From positions 1 through 47,475 of the forward strand of contig CAJXNO010000019.1 in the NCBI GenBank assembly GCA_913057205.1: a DNA stretch of 47,475 nt. Direction: 5' to 3'. The DNA is from an uncultured Flavobacteriales bacterium. Its GTDB lineage: Bacteria > Bacteroidota > Bacteroidia > Flavobacteriales_G > Salibacteraceae. How positions within the stretch are numbered: the stretch's first letter is position 1; the number at the start of each line of letters is the position of its first letter. Below are positions 24,293-31,518 of this stretch, in pieces. Under the pieces are notes generated by a model that searched no databases, was not told where the DNA came from, and was given only the letters and a program-made list of their open reading frames with translations. A program made the translations under genes and the position numbers.

Positions 24293-27200
24293 TTACTTGA
24301 TGTAATAATTTAATTTTTCTATCGCCAGATGCGTATCGCGAAGGAGATCGATCTGGTTCCATTTCAACTCCATGGCCGTGTGCATCAACTGAACGAAGCG
24401 TAGGTAGTCCAGTTCCCCTTCCTCGTAAGACTGAAGAGCCTGATTCATCATGCGATCTGCTTGCTGCTCCAATGCATTGCCGTGCTCACGCCACTGCTCC
24501 ATTGCTAAGCTTGCATAAGCCTGCTCCACTTCCAAGGCAGTACTCAGCGCGAATAAACGCGCAGACACTTCATTGTCGGCTTGCTCCACCGCGATCATGC
24601 TTTCCTTGGCCCTGCTCCGTTGATCGGTTTGAAACAATGGGATGGAAACACCTGCTACCAAGCCATCCAGTCCTGGATTACCGTCGATCTGCTGATTGAA
24701 GTAACCCACGGATAGTTGCGGCCAATAGGACGCTTTCTCCGCCTTTCTTACGGCCAGTACCGCTTCTTTTTGTTCGGTTGCTAAGGCATTGAACAAAGGA
24801 GCCAATGCCTCATCACCTATGGGCAAGGAATCGATGTCATTGAGTTCAGCCGCTCGATCGGTTTGCAAGGGATGCCGCACCATGTCTTCCAGCGCCTTCC
24901 TTGCCTCTTGTTCATTTCTGAGTTGTTGGCGCTGTTGCTTCTGGATCTGAGCTTGCATCCCCAACAGGCTCCCCAACTCCAATTGATCGATCTCACCCAA
25001 GGAAAAGCGGAGTTCAGCCTTATTGCGAAAGCTCCGGAACAAGGCATCGAACTGCTCCAACACTCGACCTTTTTCGAGCTCTGCCATCCAACGGTAATAC
25101 GCCGAGCGCACATCACGCTTCACCTCACGTTCTTTCAGCTGAAGTTGTTGTTCTTGAGCACCGAGCTGGACTTGCAACGCCTTCCTGCGCTCGATGGTTG
25201 CCCAAGGGTTCTGCACTTGCTGCTGCACATCTACGTAGTAGTCGCCCCGTTGCGATGAGTTGATTTGACCGTATTGAGCGTTCACATCGGTATTTCCGAG
25301 TCCCCATTCTGCCTTCAGTCGAGCTTTCGCTGCTTCCACCTTCAAGCGTTGGTCGCGCACCTCTTGATGCATTGCAAGCGCATCCTGCTCGATCTGTCGT
25401 AACGCATCATCCTGAGCGAATACCTCCGATGAAAGGCCTAAGAGGAAGAATGGAACAAGCACAGTCGTCCACTGCTGCTTCCGCTTCAGCAGCCACCTCC
25501 TGCGATTGGCCAAGAGGTAGATCGCTGGAAGCACCAACAAGGTCAATAAAGTTGACGTCACCAGTCCACCGATGACCACCGTGGCTAAGGGTCGCTGCAC
25601 CTCCGCTCCTTCTGAGCCAGAGAAGGCCATCGGCACAAAGCCGAGCATGGCCACGAGCGCGGTCATGATCACCGGACGCAGACGTACGATGGCGCCGTTC
25701 TGTATGATCTTTTCAAGCGACCAATCGTCATGTTGTTCTGTCAATTTCCTAAAGTATCCGATCATAACTATTCCATTTAGTACCGCCACTCCAAACAAGG
25801 CGATGAAGCCCACGCCAGCTGAAATGCTGAACGGTAGTCCGCGTAGCCACAAAAAGAGCACACCTCCTACCGCACTCAACGGCACAGCTGAGAAGATGAG
25901 CAAGGAGTCGCGAACAGAGCCGAAGGCGATGTAAAGCAGGAATAGAATAAGCAATAATGCCGCAGGAACCGCAATTTGTAGGCGTTTCTTTGCGCTTTGG
26001 AGGTTTTCAAACGCCCCGCCGTAGCTGATGTAATACCCTGGAGGCAGGTCTAGCGCCGCATCCAAACGCTGATTGATCTCCTCCACCAACGACTCCACAT
26101 CTCGCTCGCGTACGTTGATACCAATGGTGATGCGACGTTTCGTATCCTCACGCTGGATCTGAACGGGACCAACAACTTCTTCCACATCCACCAGCTCGCT
26201 CAGCGGTACATGTTCCATATCATCGCGGTGTACGTAGATGCGGGTTAGGTCGAAGCGTTGGCGTGTAGGCGCATCCAAGCGCACCACCAGATCAAACCGG
26301 CGTTCACCTTCATAGACCACACCGCTCTTCTCTCCGGCGTAGGCGGTACGCACCACTTGGTTGACCAGGTCTACATTGACCCCATACTGCGCACACTTTG
26401 CTCGATTGATGGCGATCTGGTACTGGGTGAGTCCATCGGTCTGCTCCACTTTAACATCAGCAGCTCCTTGAACCTCACGAATCACCCTGGCCGCCTCTTC
26501 TGCCTGCAGGCGAAGTTCTTCCATATCCTCCCCAAAGATCTTTACGGCGATATCGGTCTTGGCACCTGTAATCAACTCATTGAAGCGCAGCTGGATCGGC
26601 TGGGTGAACTCAAAACTTGCCCAATCAATCGGCTCCAGTGCTTCCTTCATCAGGCTGATCAGCTCCTCGCGATCGTCTGTAGTGGTCCACTCCTCTCGGT
26701 CTTTGAGGATGATCATGATGTCCGCATCCTCAATCCCCATCGGATCCGTAGGAACCTCTGCCGTACCGATCTTTGAGACCACATGCTTTACCTCCGGAAA
26801 CTGTTCGATCAATATTTGCTCGGCCTTCGTAGAGGTTTCCACACTTTTGGTCAAGGAGCTTCCTGGTTCAATGGTCATCTGCATGGCGAGGTCGCCTTCT
26901 TCCAAGGTTGGAATGAAGACTGCTCCCATGCGCAGAAAGATGAACAGGGCAACAACAAGCAATGCACCGCTAGCACCTACCACCAGTTTTGGTCTACGTA
27001 GCGCAAATTCCAAGCTGGGCTGATAGAAGCGCTGAAAGAAGCGCATGATGCGATCTGCCATGTTGCCCTCACGCACTTGGGTACTCTTCAAAAACATGGC
27101 ACTCATCATGGGTACGTAGGTCAGCGTAAGCACGAACGCACCGAAGATGGCAAAGCTGAAGGTTTGCGCCATTGGGCGGAACATCTTGCCTTCAATACCC

Positions 27201-28594
27201 GTCAAACTCATGATCGGTACGAAAACCACCAGAATGATGAGCACACCAAACGCAGCCGTTTTGTAGATATCAGCCGAGGTATTTGCAATGAAGTCATCGA
27301 ACTGCGCTTGATTCTGCTTGGTCACCTGTCGCAAGAGCATGGCATGCAGAATGGCTTCAATGATGATCACCGCGCCATCCACCACAATGCCGAAGTCGAT
27401 CGCTCCCAAGGACATCAAGTTGGCCGAAACGCCAAAGAGATCCATCATGATGAAAGCGAAGAGCATGGATAGGGGGATGACGGATGCCACGATGAGTCCG
27501 GCCCGCAGGTTACCCAACAAAAGGATCAAGACCAAAATGACAATCAAACCTCCTTCGATCAAGTTCTTCCCGACGGTCTGAATCGTTTTACCTACGAGCA
27601 CAGAACGATCGAGAAAGGGTTCTAGCACTACACCTTCTGGTAGCGAGCCCTGAACTTGCTTGATCCGCTCATGCACATTATCGATCACCTCGCTGGAGTT
27701 TCCTCCTTTTAGCATCAAGGTAATGCCGCCAACGGTCTCGCCCTTGCAATCCATGGTCATCGCTCCGAAGCGAACGCCATGACCTAGCTTGACCTCTCCC
27801 AACTGGCGGATGCGAATAGGAATACCATCGCGGCGCTCAACGAGAATGTTCTGGATGTCTTGCTTGCCTTCTACCACGCCTTCGGTGCGGATGTAAAAGG
27901 AACGTCCATCCCGCTCGATGTAGCTACCACCGGAGTTGCGGTTATTCTTCTCCAAAGCATCGAATACATCGGGCATGGTGATGCCAAACTGGTTCAGCTT
28001 CACAGGATCGATGGCGACCTCGTACTGTTTGACGTAACCACCGAAGGAAGAGATATCCACCACGCCCTTGGTGCCCATCAATTGACGCTTCACGATCCAG
28101 TCTTGGATGGTACGGAGCTCCATGATGTCATATTGCCCCTCATACCCGGGAGCAACGTTTAGGGTGTATTGATATATCTCGCCGAGTCCGGTAGTAATCG
28201 GCATCATCTCAGGAGCACCCAAGTAAGATGGAATGGCATCGCCGATGGTGCTGAGCTGCTCTGAAACGTATTGTCGTGCATTGAGAATGGGCATTCCTTC
28301 CTCAAAGACGATAGTAACCACGGATAACCCGAATCGACTGATGCTGCGGATCTCCTCCACGCGTGGAATGTTGGCCACCGACATCTCGATCGGATAAGTA
28401 ATGAATTGTTCTACCTCCTGTGCGGCCAAGGTTGGTGAAGAGGTAACGACCTGCACTTGATTGTTGGTGATATCGGGCACGGCATCTAAGGGTACCTCGA
28501 ACATAGCGCGCAAGCCGAGTAATATGATCGCTAGAGTGATCAGTGCAACCACCAACTTGTTGTGCACTGAAAAGCGAATGATCTTTTCGAACAT
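24293..28594 (-). CDS. CzcA-type heavy-metal RND pump fused to a TolC-like domain
   Basis: 1433 residues. Residues 1 to about 1040 are a complete HME-RND pump with 12 predicted membrane helices. The proton-relay helix reads GAIDFGIVVDGAVIIIE, with Asp400, Asp406 and Glu413 as in divalent-cation (Zn/Co/Ni) pumps rather than CusA. After a basic stretch (NRRRWLLKRKQQW) comes a hydrophobic segment ending SSEVFAQ that looks like a signal peptide. About 373 residues of a TolC/CusC-like outer-membrane factor follow, with long coiled coils (EQQLQLKEREVKRDVRSAYY) and the repeat-like half QAYASLAMEQWREHGNALEQ. The CzcB-like adaptor follows 11 bases downstream. Such fusions occur in Bacteroidetes; how the OMF half reaches the outer membrane is not clear. 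Confidence 0.93.
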   Translation of the reverse strand: MFEKIIRFSVHNKLVVALITLAIILLGLRAMFEVPLDAVPDITNNQVQVVTSSPTLAAQEVEQFITYPIEMSVANIPRVEEIRSISRFGLSVVTIVFEEGMPILNARQYVSEQLSTIGDAIPSYLGAPEMMPITTGLGEIYQYTLNVAPGYEGQYDIMELRTIQDWIVKRQLMGTKGVVDISSFGGYVKQYEVAIDPVKLNQFGITMPDVFDALEKNNRNSGGSYIERDGRSFYIRTEGVVEGKQDIQNILVERRDGIPIRIRQLGEVKLGHGVRFGAMTMDCKGETVGGITLMLKGGNSSEVIDNVHERIKQVQGSLPEGVVLEPFLDRSVLVGKTIQTVGKNLIEGGLIVILVLILLLGNLRAGLIVASVIPLSMLFAFIMMDLFGVSANLMSLGAIDFGIVVDGAVIIIEAILHAMLLRQVTKQNQAQFDDFIANTSADIYKTAAFGVLIILVVFVPIMSLTGIEGKMFRPMAQTFSFAIFGAFVLTLTYVPMMSAMFLKSTQVREGNMADRIMRFFQRFYQPSLEFALRRPKLVVGASGALLVVALFIFLRMGAVFIPTLEEGDLAMQMTIEPGSSLTKSVETSTKAEQILIEQFPEVKHVVSKIGTAEVPTDPMGIEDADIMIILKDREEWTTTDDREELISLMKEALEPIDWASFEFTQPIQLRFNELITGAKTDIAVKIFGEDMEELRLQAEEAARVIREVQGAADVKVEQTDGLTQYQIAINRAKCAQYGVNVDLVNQVVRTAYAGEKSGVVYEGERRFDLVVRLDAPTRQRFDLTRIYVHRDDMEHVPLSELVDVEEVVGPVQIQREDTKRRITIGINVRERDVESLVEEINQRLDAALDLPPGYYISYGGAFENLQSAKKRLQIAVPAALLLILFLLYIAFGSVRDSLLIFSAVPLSAVGGVLFLWLRGLPFSISAGVGFIALFGVAVLNGIVMIGYFRKLTEQHDDWSLEKIIQNGAIVRLRPVIMTALVAMLGFVPMAFSGSEGAEVQRPLATVVIGGLVTSTLLTLLVLPAIYLLANRRRWLLKRKQQWTTVLVPFFLLGLSSEVFAQDDALRQIEQDALAMHQEVRDQRLKVEAAKARLKAEWGLGNTDVNAQYGQINSSQRGDYYVDVQQQVQNPWATIERRKALQVQLGAQEQQLQLKEREVKRDVRSAYYRWMAELEKGRVLEQFDALFRSFRNKAELRFSLGEIDQLELGSLLGMQAQIQKQQRQQLRNEQEARKALEDMVRHPLQTDRAAELNDIDSLPIGDEALAPLFNALATEQKEAVLAVRKAEKASYWPQLSVGYFNQQIDGNPGLDGLVAGVSIPLFQTDQRSRAKESMIAVEQADNEVSARLFALSTALEVEQAYASLAMEQWREHGNALEQQADRMMNQALQSYEEGELDYLRFVQLMHTAMELKWNQIDLLRDTHLAIEKLNYYIK

Positions 28595-28656
28595 GAATTA
28601 AAGTCTGAATGGAGAAAAAAAAGCGGACGTCGCCGCGGTGAATTGCCTACAGAGAA

Positions 28657-29010
28657 TCAGGCAACAGGCGGCGCACGCGGTGAGCGCGACCTTGGGTGGC
28701 TGCTTTCGAGCATAGCGCTGTAAGCAGGTCTCACGACATCGTGCTCAACGTATGGAGCGTGGATCGCATTCGCCTCTGCCAACAAAGCTGCATTGAGAGA
28801 AGGAAGCTCTTGGAGGGCAATGTCTTCTAAATGACGTTCCCCCAGATCTTCCTCTAGGATATGCAAAAGGATATCAAAGATGCTCGCCTCGTGCGACTGA
28901 TGAATCTCCTCACAGCTATTCTGCGGCGCATAATGGTTATGCGGAACAACCGAGTGGCCGATCAGAACAAAGAGTCCAAAAAAGAGCAAGATATTCCGCA
29001 GTATTCTCAC
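28657..29010 (-). CDS. Small His-rich membrane-anchored or exported protein
   Basis: 117 residues from GTG 29010. One hydrophobic segment at the start (ILRNILLFFGLFVLIGHSVV) is followed by a His-rich patch (PHNHYAP, EEIHQSHEAS, LLHILEEDLGERHLED). The family is not recognised with certainty, but short His-rich exported proteins are common just before metal-efflux genes in this phylum. It lies 62 bases upstream of the RND pump gene on the same strand, so a metal-binding or sensing role is a reasonable inference. The Pro/Ser/Arg-rich end (ESSHPRSRSPRAPP) looks disordered. Confidence 0.7.
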   Translation of the reverse strand: MRILRNILLFFGLFVLIGHSVVPHNHYAPQNSCEEIHQSHEASIFDILLHILEEDLGERHLEDIALQELPSLNAALLAEANAIHAPYVEHDVVRPAYSAMLESSHPRSRSPRAPPVA

Positions 29011-29015
29011 AACGG

Positions 29016-29023
29016 CAAAAGTA
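29016..29023 (-). promoter_or_regulatory. -7 promoter box of the metal-efflux operon
   Basis: Minus-strand TACTTTTG fits TAnnTTTG and sits 6 bases before the GTG start of the His-rich gene. Transcription would begin at or beside the start codon, so the mRNA may be nearly leaderless. Confidence 0.45.
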
Positions 29024-29056
29024 GGTAAGATTGATTTTGGAATCGGTCTAAATATG

Positions 29057-29112
29057 CTGGCTGCTGGCTGCTAGCTGCTAGCTTCTGGCTGTTGGCTGTT
29101 GGCTAATTGCTG
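29057..29112. repeat. Heptamer tandem repeat, 8 units
   Basis: Eight 7-base units in perfect register: CTGGCTG twice, CTAGCTG, CTAGCTT, CTGGCTG, TTGGCTG, TTGGCTA, ATTGCTG. Noncoding, upstream of the metal-efflux operon. Same period as the arrays at 41712, 42805 and 47363. Confidence 0.85.
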
Positions 29113-29134
29113 TAGGGTGTTATGCCTTCACGTA

Positions 29135-29190
29135 GCTGTCATGCTGAGGTTTTTTCGCCAAAGGCGAAAAAAGTCTCGAAGCACGGCAGC
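29135..29190. repeat. Long hairpin-forming repeat element
   Basis: Inner perfect dyad TTTTTTCGCC (29150-29159), AAA loop, GGCGAAAAAA (29163-29172). Outer arms GCTGTCATGCT (29135-29145) and AGCACGGCAGC (29180-29190) pair at 10 of 11 positions counting one G-U, with GAG pairing to CTC between. The motif TGTCATGCTGAG...TCTCGAAGCA looks like a dispersed Bacteroidetes intergenic element (from memory). Confidence 0.65.
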
Positions 29191-29217
29191 GGGTTCACGA
29201 CCAGGGAGCCTGTTCTT

Positions 29218-29246
29218 CTCGATACATCCACGCCTAGGGCGTGGAT
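29218..29246. repeat. Palindrome with a second partial copy at 42878
   Basis: Perfect stem ATCCACGCC (29226-29234) and GGCGTGGAT (29238-29246) around TAG. The first 17 bases (CTCGATACATCCACGCC, 29218-29234) recur exactly at 42878-42894, without the second arm. It may stop minus-strand transcription of the gene at 29278, but there is no U tract. Confidence 0.65.
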
Positions 29247-29277
29247 ACTTTAAGTGACAAGTAGTTCAATCGACCAA

Positions 29278-30132
29278 TCACCCCTCAGCTCTGAGCGTGT
29301 AAGCAAAACCTACTGTAACCGTGGCAAAATGCAGCCAGTTCCTGACATATCCATCGCCTGGTCCGTTCACCTCAGATGTGCCCACAGCTCCTCCTCCCAA
29401 GTAGCGAAGGTTTAGGAATGCGCTCACTGGGGCGTCAAATTCATAGCCCGTTCGCAAGCTGGCGTCAAGAATGGCTCCAACTACTTCATTATCGCTGCCA
29501 TTCAGGTAACTTACCGGAGCGTAAATGCCATCTGCTTCTAACTCAGTAAATACGTTTTCACTAAGGTAGGCACGTGTTCTTAGCTTCAAGGCCGGCACGG
29601 GTCCCACATCTCGGTTCGTTCTAAATTGTGTCCCGTCCTTCGACTCAAATGAAATTGTCGCATTTCTAAGCTGCAGGGATCCTCCAAGCTCTACGTGGAA
29701 GCGCGGGTTGTCTCTGAACAATGTTCGTGTGTAGCTCGCTCGGTAAAAAGGGAAGTTGTAAAGCAAGTTGACCCCCGTATTCGCCGGGAAGGTCATTTCA
29801 TCTACCACCAGGTCTTCCGTCAGCAAAACTTCCGTTTCTAAGCGCAGGGGCTGGTATAGCACATAAATGGTGTGTTTGTCATTGATGTTCAGTTCAAGCG
29901 ACAGCCGCGATACAGGGAACAATACGTCCTGTCCACCTCGTTTGCGGTAGTCGAAGTAGGTTCCGCTCTGACTGAATTGAACCCGGTGGTCTGCTACGGC
30001 CAAGAAGCCGAGTTCACCCACACCAGTGAGTGAGAGTCCTGCCGAATCTTTGGGCGCTTGTCCTTGAAGGCTGGAAGCAACCACAGAAAGAAAAAGGATA
30101 ATGGGGATGATTTTGACTTTCATACTATTCAT
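29278..30132 (-). CDS. Probable outer-membrane beta-barrel protein
   Basis: 284 residues with a signal peptide (KVKIIPIILFLSVVASSLQGQ). The rest is made of alternating amphipathic strands rich in Tyr, Phe, Gly and Asn (RLSLELNINDKHTIYVLYQP, LLYNFPFYRASYTRTLFRD, AFLNLRYLGGGAVGTSE) and ends in TVGFAYTLRAEG, consistent with a small barrel of about 10-12 strands. Family not recognised. ATG 30132 is used; ATG 30123 (four codons later, giving MKVKII) is equally good. It stands alone between the repeat region and a DUF3892 gene on the other strand. Confidence 0.7.
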   Translation of the reverse strand: MNSMKVKIIPIILFLSVVASSLQGQAPKDSAGLSLTGVGELGFLAVADHRVQFSQSGTYFDYRKRGGQDVLFPVSRLSLELNINDKHTIYVLYQPLRLETEVLLTEDLVVDEMTFPANTGVNLLYNFPFYRASYTRTLFRDNPRFHVELGGSLQLRNATISFESKDGTQFRTNRDVGPVPALKLRTRAYLSENVFTELEADGIYAPVSYLNGSDNEVVGAILDASLRTGYEFDAPVSAFLNLRYLGGGAVGTSEVNGPGDGYVRNWLHFATVTVGFAYTLRAEG

Positions 30133-30273
30133 TGCTAGGTATGATGATTCATTGATTTATTCGTTCAAATGCATAACTCCTCTTAGTCGCCCAACATGTG
30201 ATGTGGATAACCCAAGGCCTGGTGTCTCAGCTGGCAGCGACTTTTATGTACCTTCTAGGCAAACGATAAGACC

Positions 30274-30588
30274 ATGAAAGACTACCGTATTTCAGGAATT
30301 TGGAAAGATGATCGTGGCGTGATCAGTCACTATGCCTTTCACACCGTACAAAACGGCAATTGGTCGCGGGCTGAGAAGGTTTCTAAAGCAGAAGCCATTC
30401 GTCGCATCGAAGAACAAGGTGCCAACGCTGTGACGTGGGTTTGGAGCTACACCGATTGCGATTGGAAAAAGGGTGAGAATGTCTACGTCGTTCAGGGTGA
30501 TACGGGAAAGTATTTGCGTACAGAGCCTGACGATCGCAGAAAGGATAACCTCGGTCACCTCATCGAGTTGGATTGGGTGTCGAATTAG
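30274..30588 (+). CDS. DUF3892-type small protein
   Basis: 104 residues, soluble. It reads KDYRISGIWKDDRGVISHYA ... KAEAIRRIEEQGANAVTWVW ... WKKGENVYVVQGDTGKYLRT, which fits the DUF3892 pattern (a small domain with an xxxI.xI...G.I......G and a K-x-E-x-x-x-x-I segment, ending in a YLRTxxDxxxxDNLxxL block). Function unknown. The ATG start is clean and the frame is intact. No operon partner: the neighbours are on the other strand. Confidence 0.7.
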   Translation: MKDYRISGIWKDDRGVISHYAFHTVQNGNWSRAEKVSKAEAIRRIEEQGANAVTWVWSYTDCDWKKGENVYVVQGDTGKYLRTEPDDRRKDNLGHLIELDWVSN

Positions 30589-30662
30589 GCCGTATAGCTC
30601 TCTGAGTGCTCCAATCGCTCACCGATCTCTGGGAGGTCGTTGTTAACCACTTGCCATGTAGC

Positions 30663-30941
30663 CTAATGGTCGATCTCCGTATGCTGGTTGTGTGTGGCGC
30701 CCGTAAACCGCTTGAGCAGTTCGAGGTCGTTTCTCAGATCTAACGGAGCGTCATCTGCAATAAGCAGGTCACCGGCGGTTTGTCCGATCTCCTGCAGGTG
30801 AGAATAGACCTCTTCACGCACAGCTTCTTCGTTTTTGAACTGTTGATAGTCCAAAGGTTCTGTTCGATGCTGAATGCTCGAGATGTTGCTCAAGATCTGG
30901 TGTAACAATGCTTTCTTTTCGTTGCTGTTGATTTGTGCCAT
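30663..30941 (-). CDS. Small helical cytosolic protein, unknown
   Basis: 92 residues from ATG 30941 (MAQINSNEKKALLHQILSNI). The upstream in-frame extension to 30998 is hydrophobic but less likely, as ATG 30941 starts a normal soluble helix. The sequence is acidic and helical (NEEAVREEVYSHLQEIGQTA, LRNDLELLKRFTGATH) with no metal or catalytic motif that I can see. Family not recognised. Divergent from the monooxygenase-like gene at 31073. Confidence 0.6.
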   Translation of the reverse strand: MAQINSNEKKALLHQILSNISSIQHRTEPLDYQQFKNEEAVREEVYSHLQEIGQTAGDLLIADDAPLDLRNDLELLKRFTGATHNQHTEIDH

Positions 30942-31072
30942 GAAAAGAACATAAGCTTTGAATAGGAATAGCCAAATGAAGTAGGCTGTTCTTAACAAAG
31001 CTTTGCATATTTGGTCTGCAACCCGCTATATCAGCACCACTTGAAGTGTTTTGTCCGTGCTCCAAATCAATA

Positions 31073-31375
31073 ATGATGCATATCGTACTTTATAAATTCA
31101 CCGTCAAGAATGCCCAGGAAGATGAGTTCATCACCGCTTGGGAAGCGTTAACGAAGCTCATCCACTCCCATGAGGGAAGCCTTGGTTCAAGGTTACACAA
31201 GGAGGCTGATGGTGTGTTCATCGCCTATGCACAGTGGCCCAGCTTGGAGTCGTTCGATCGAGCGGGTGAAAGGCTCCCCGCTGAGGCGGATGGGTATCGC
31301 GCAGCGATGCGTGAGGCGTGTACGTCCATTGAGACCATCCATCAGATGGAGGTCGTGAAGGATCTTTTGGTGTGA
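31073..31375 (+). CDS. Antibiotic-biosynthesis-monooxygenase (ABM) fold protein
   Basis: 100 residues: MHIVLYKFTVKNAQEDEFIT, AWEALTKLIHSHEGSLGSRL, DGVFIAYAQWPSLESFDRA, then a C-terminal strand. This is the ferredoxin-like dimeric ABM fold (strand, helix, EGxxGxRL, A-x-W-x-S). Members range from heme-degrading enzymes to small quinol monooxygenases; the specific role here is unknown. Start at ATG 31073 or 31076 (adjacent ATGs); the upstream TTG at 31046 would add a Cys-rich piece that does not belong to the fold. Confidence 0.75.
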   Translation: MMHIVLYKFTVKNAQEDEFITAWEALTKLIHSHEGSLGSRLHKEADGVFIAYAQWPSLESFDRAGERLPAEADGYRAAMREACTSIETIHQMEVVKDLLV

Positions 31376-31484
31376 GGACCGGTGTTAGCGCCGTGAATAA
31401 GGGTCGCATAGACTACCAATTATCCTTGTCCCCAGCCATCTGTACAATACTCAAGTAAATCCCCGCTTCATTCCGTTGAACCGC

Positions 31485-31492
31485 TACCTTTG
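31485..31492 (+). promoter_or_regulatory. Probable -7 box of yidC
   Basis: TACCTTTG matches TAnnTTTG, 26 bases before the yidC start. No clear -33 TTG at the usual distance. Confidence 0.5.
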
Positions 31493-31518
31493 CCGGCTCA
31501 TTTGTACGCGTACTAGGA

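Noticed and set aside
26258-27581. Open frames on the plus strand antisense to the RND pump
   Set aside because: Antisense shadows of a well-supported gene; their translations show no domain or signal.
31449-31462. A copy of the sulfur-promoter dyad upstream of yidC
   Set aside because: It contains ACTCAAGT by chance but has no second arm.
31376-31518. A tRNA, riboswitch or small RNA in the gap before yidC and in other intergenic gaps
   Set aside because: I looked for cloverleaf, T-loop (GTTCRA) and known riboswitch cores by eye in all gaps and saw none; only promoter-like and repeat sequence.
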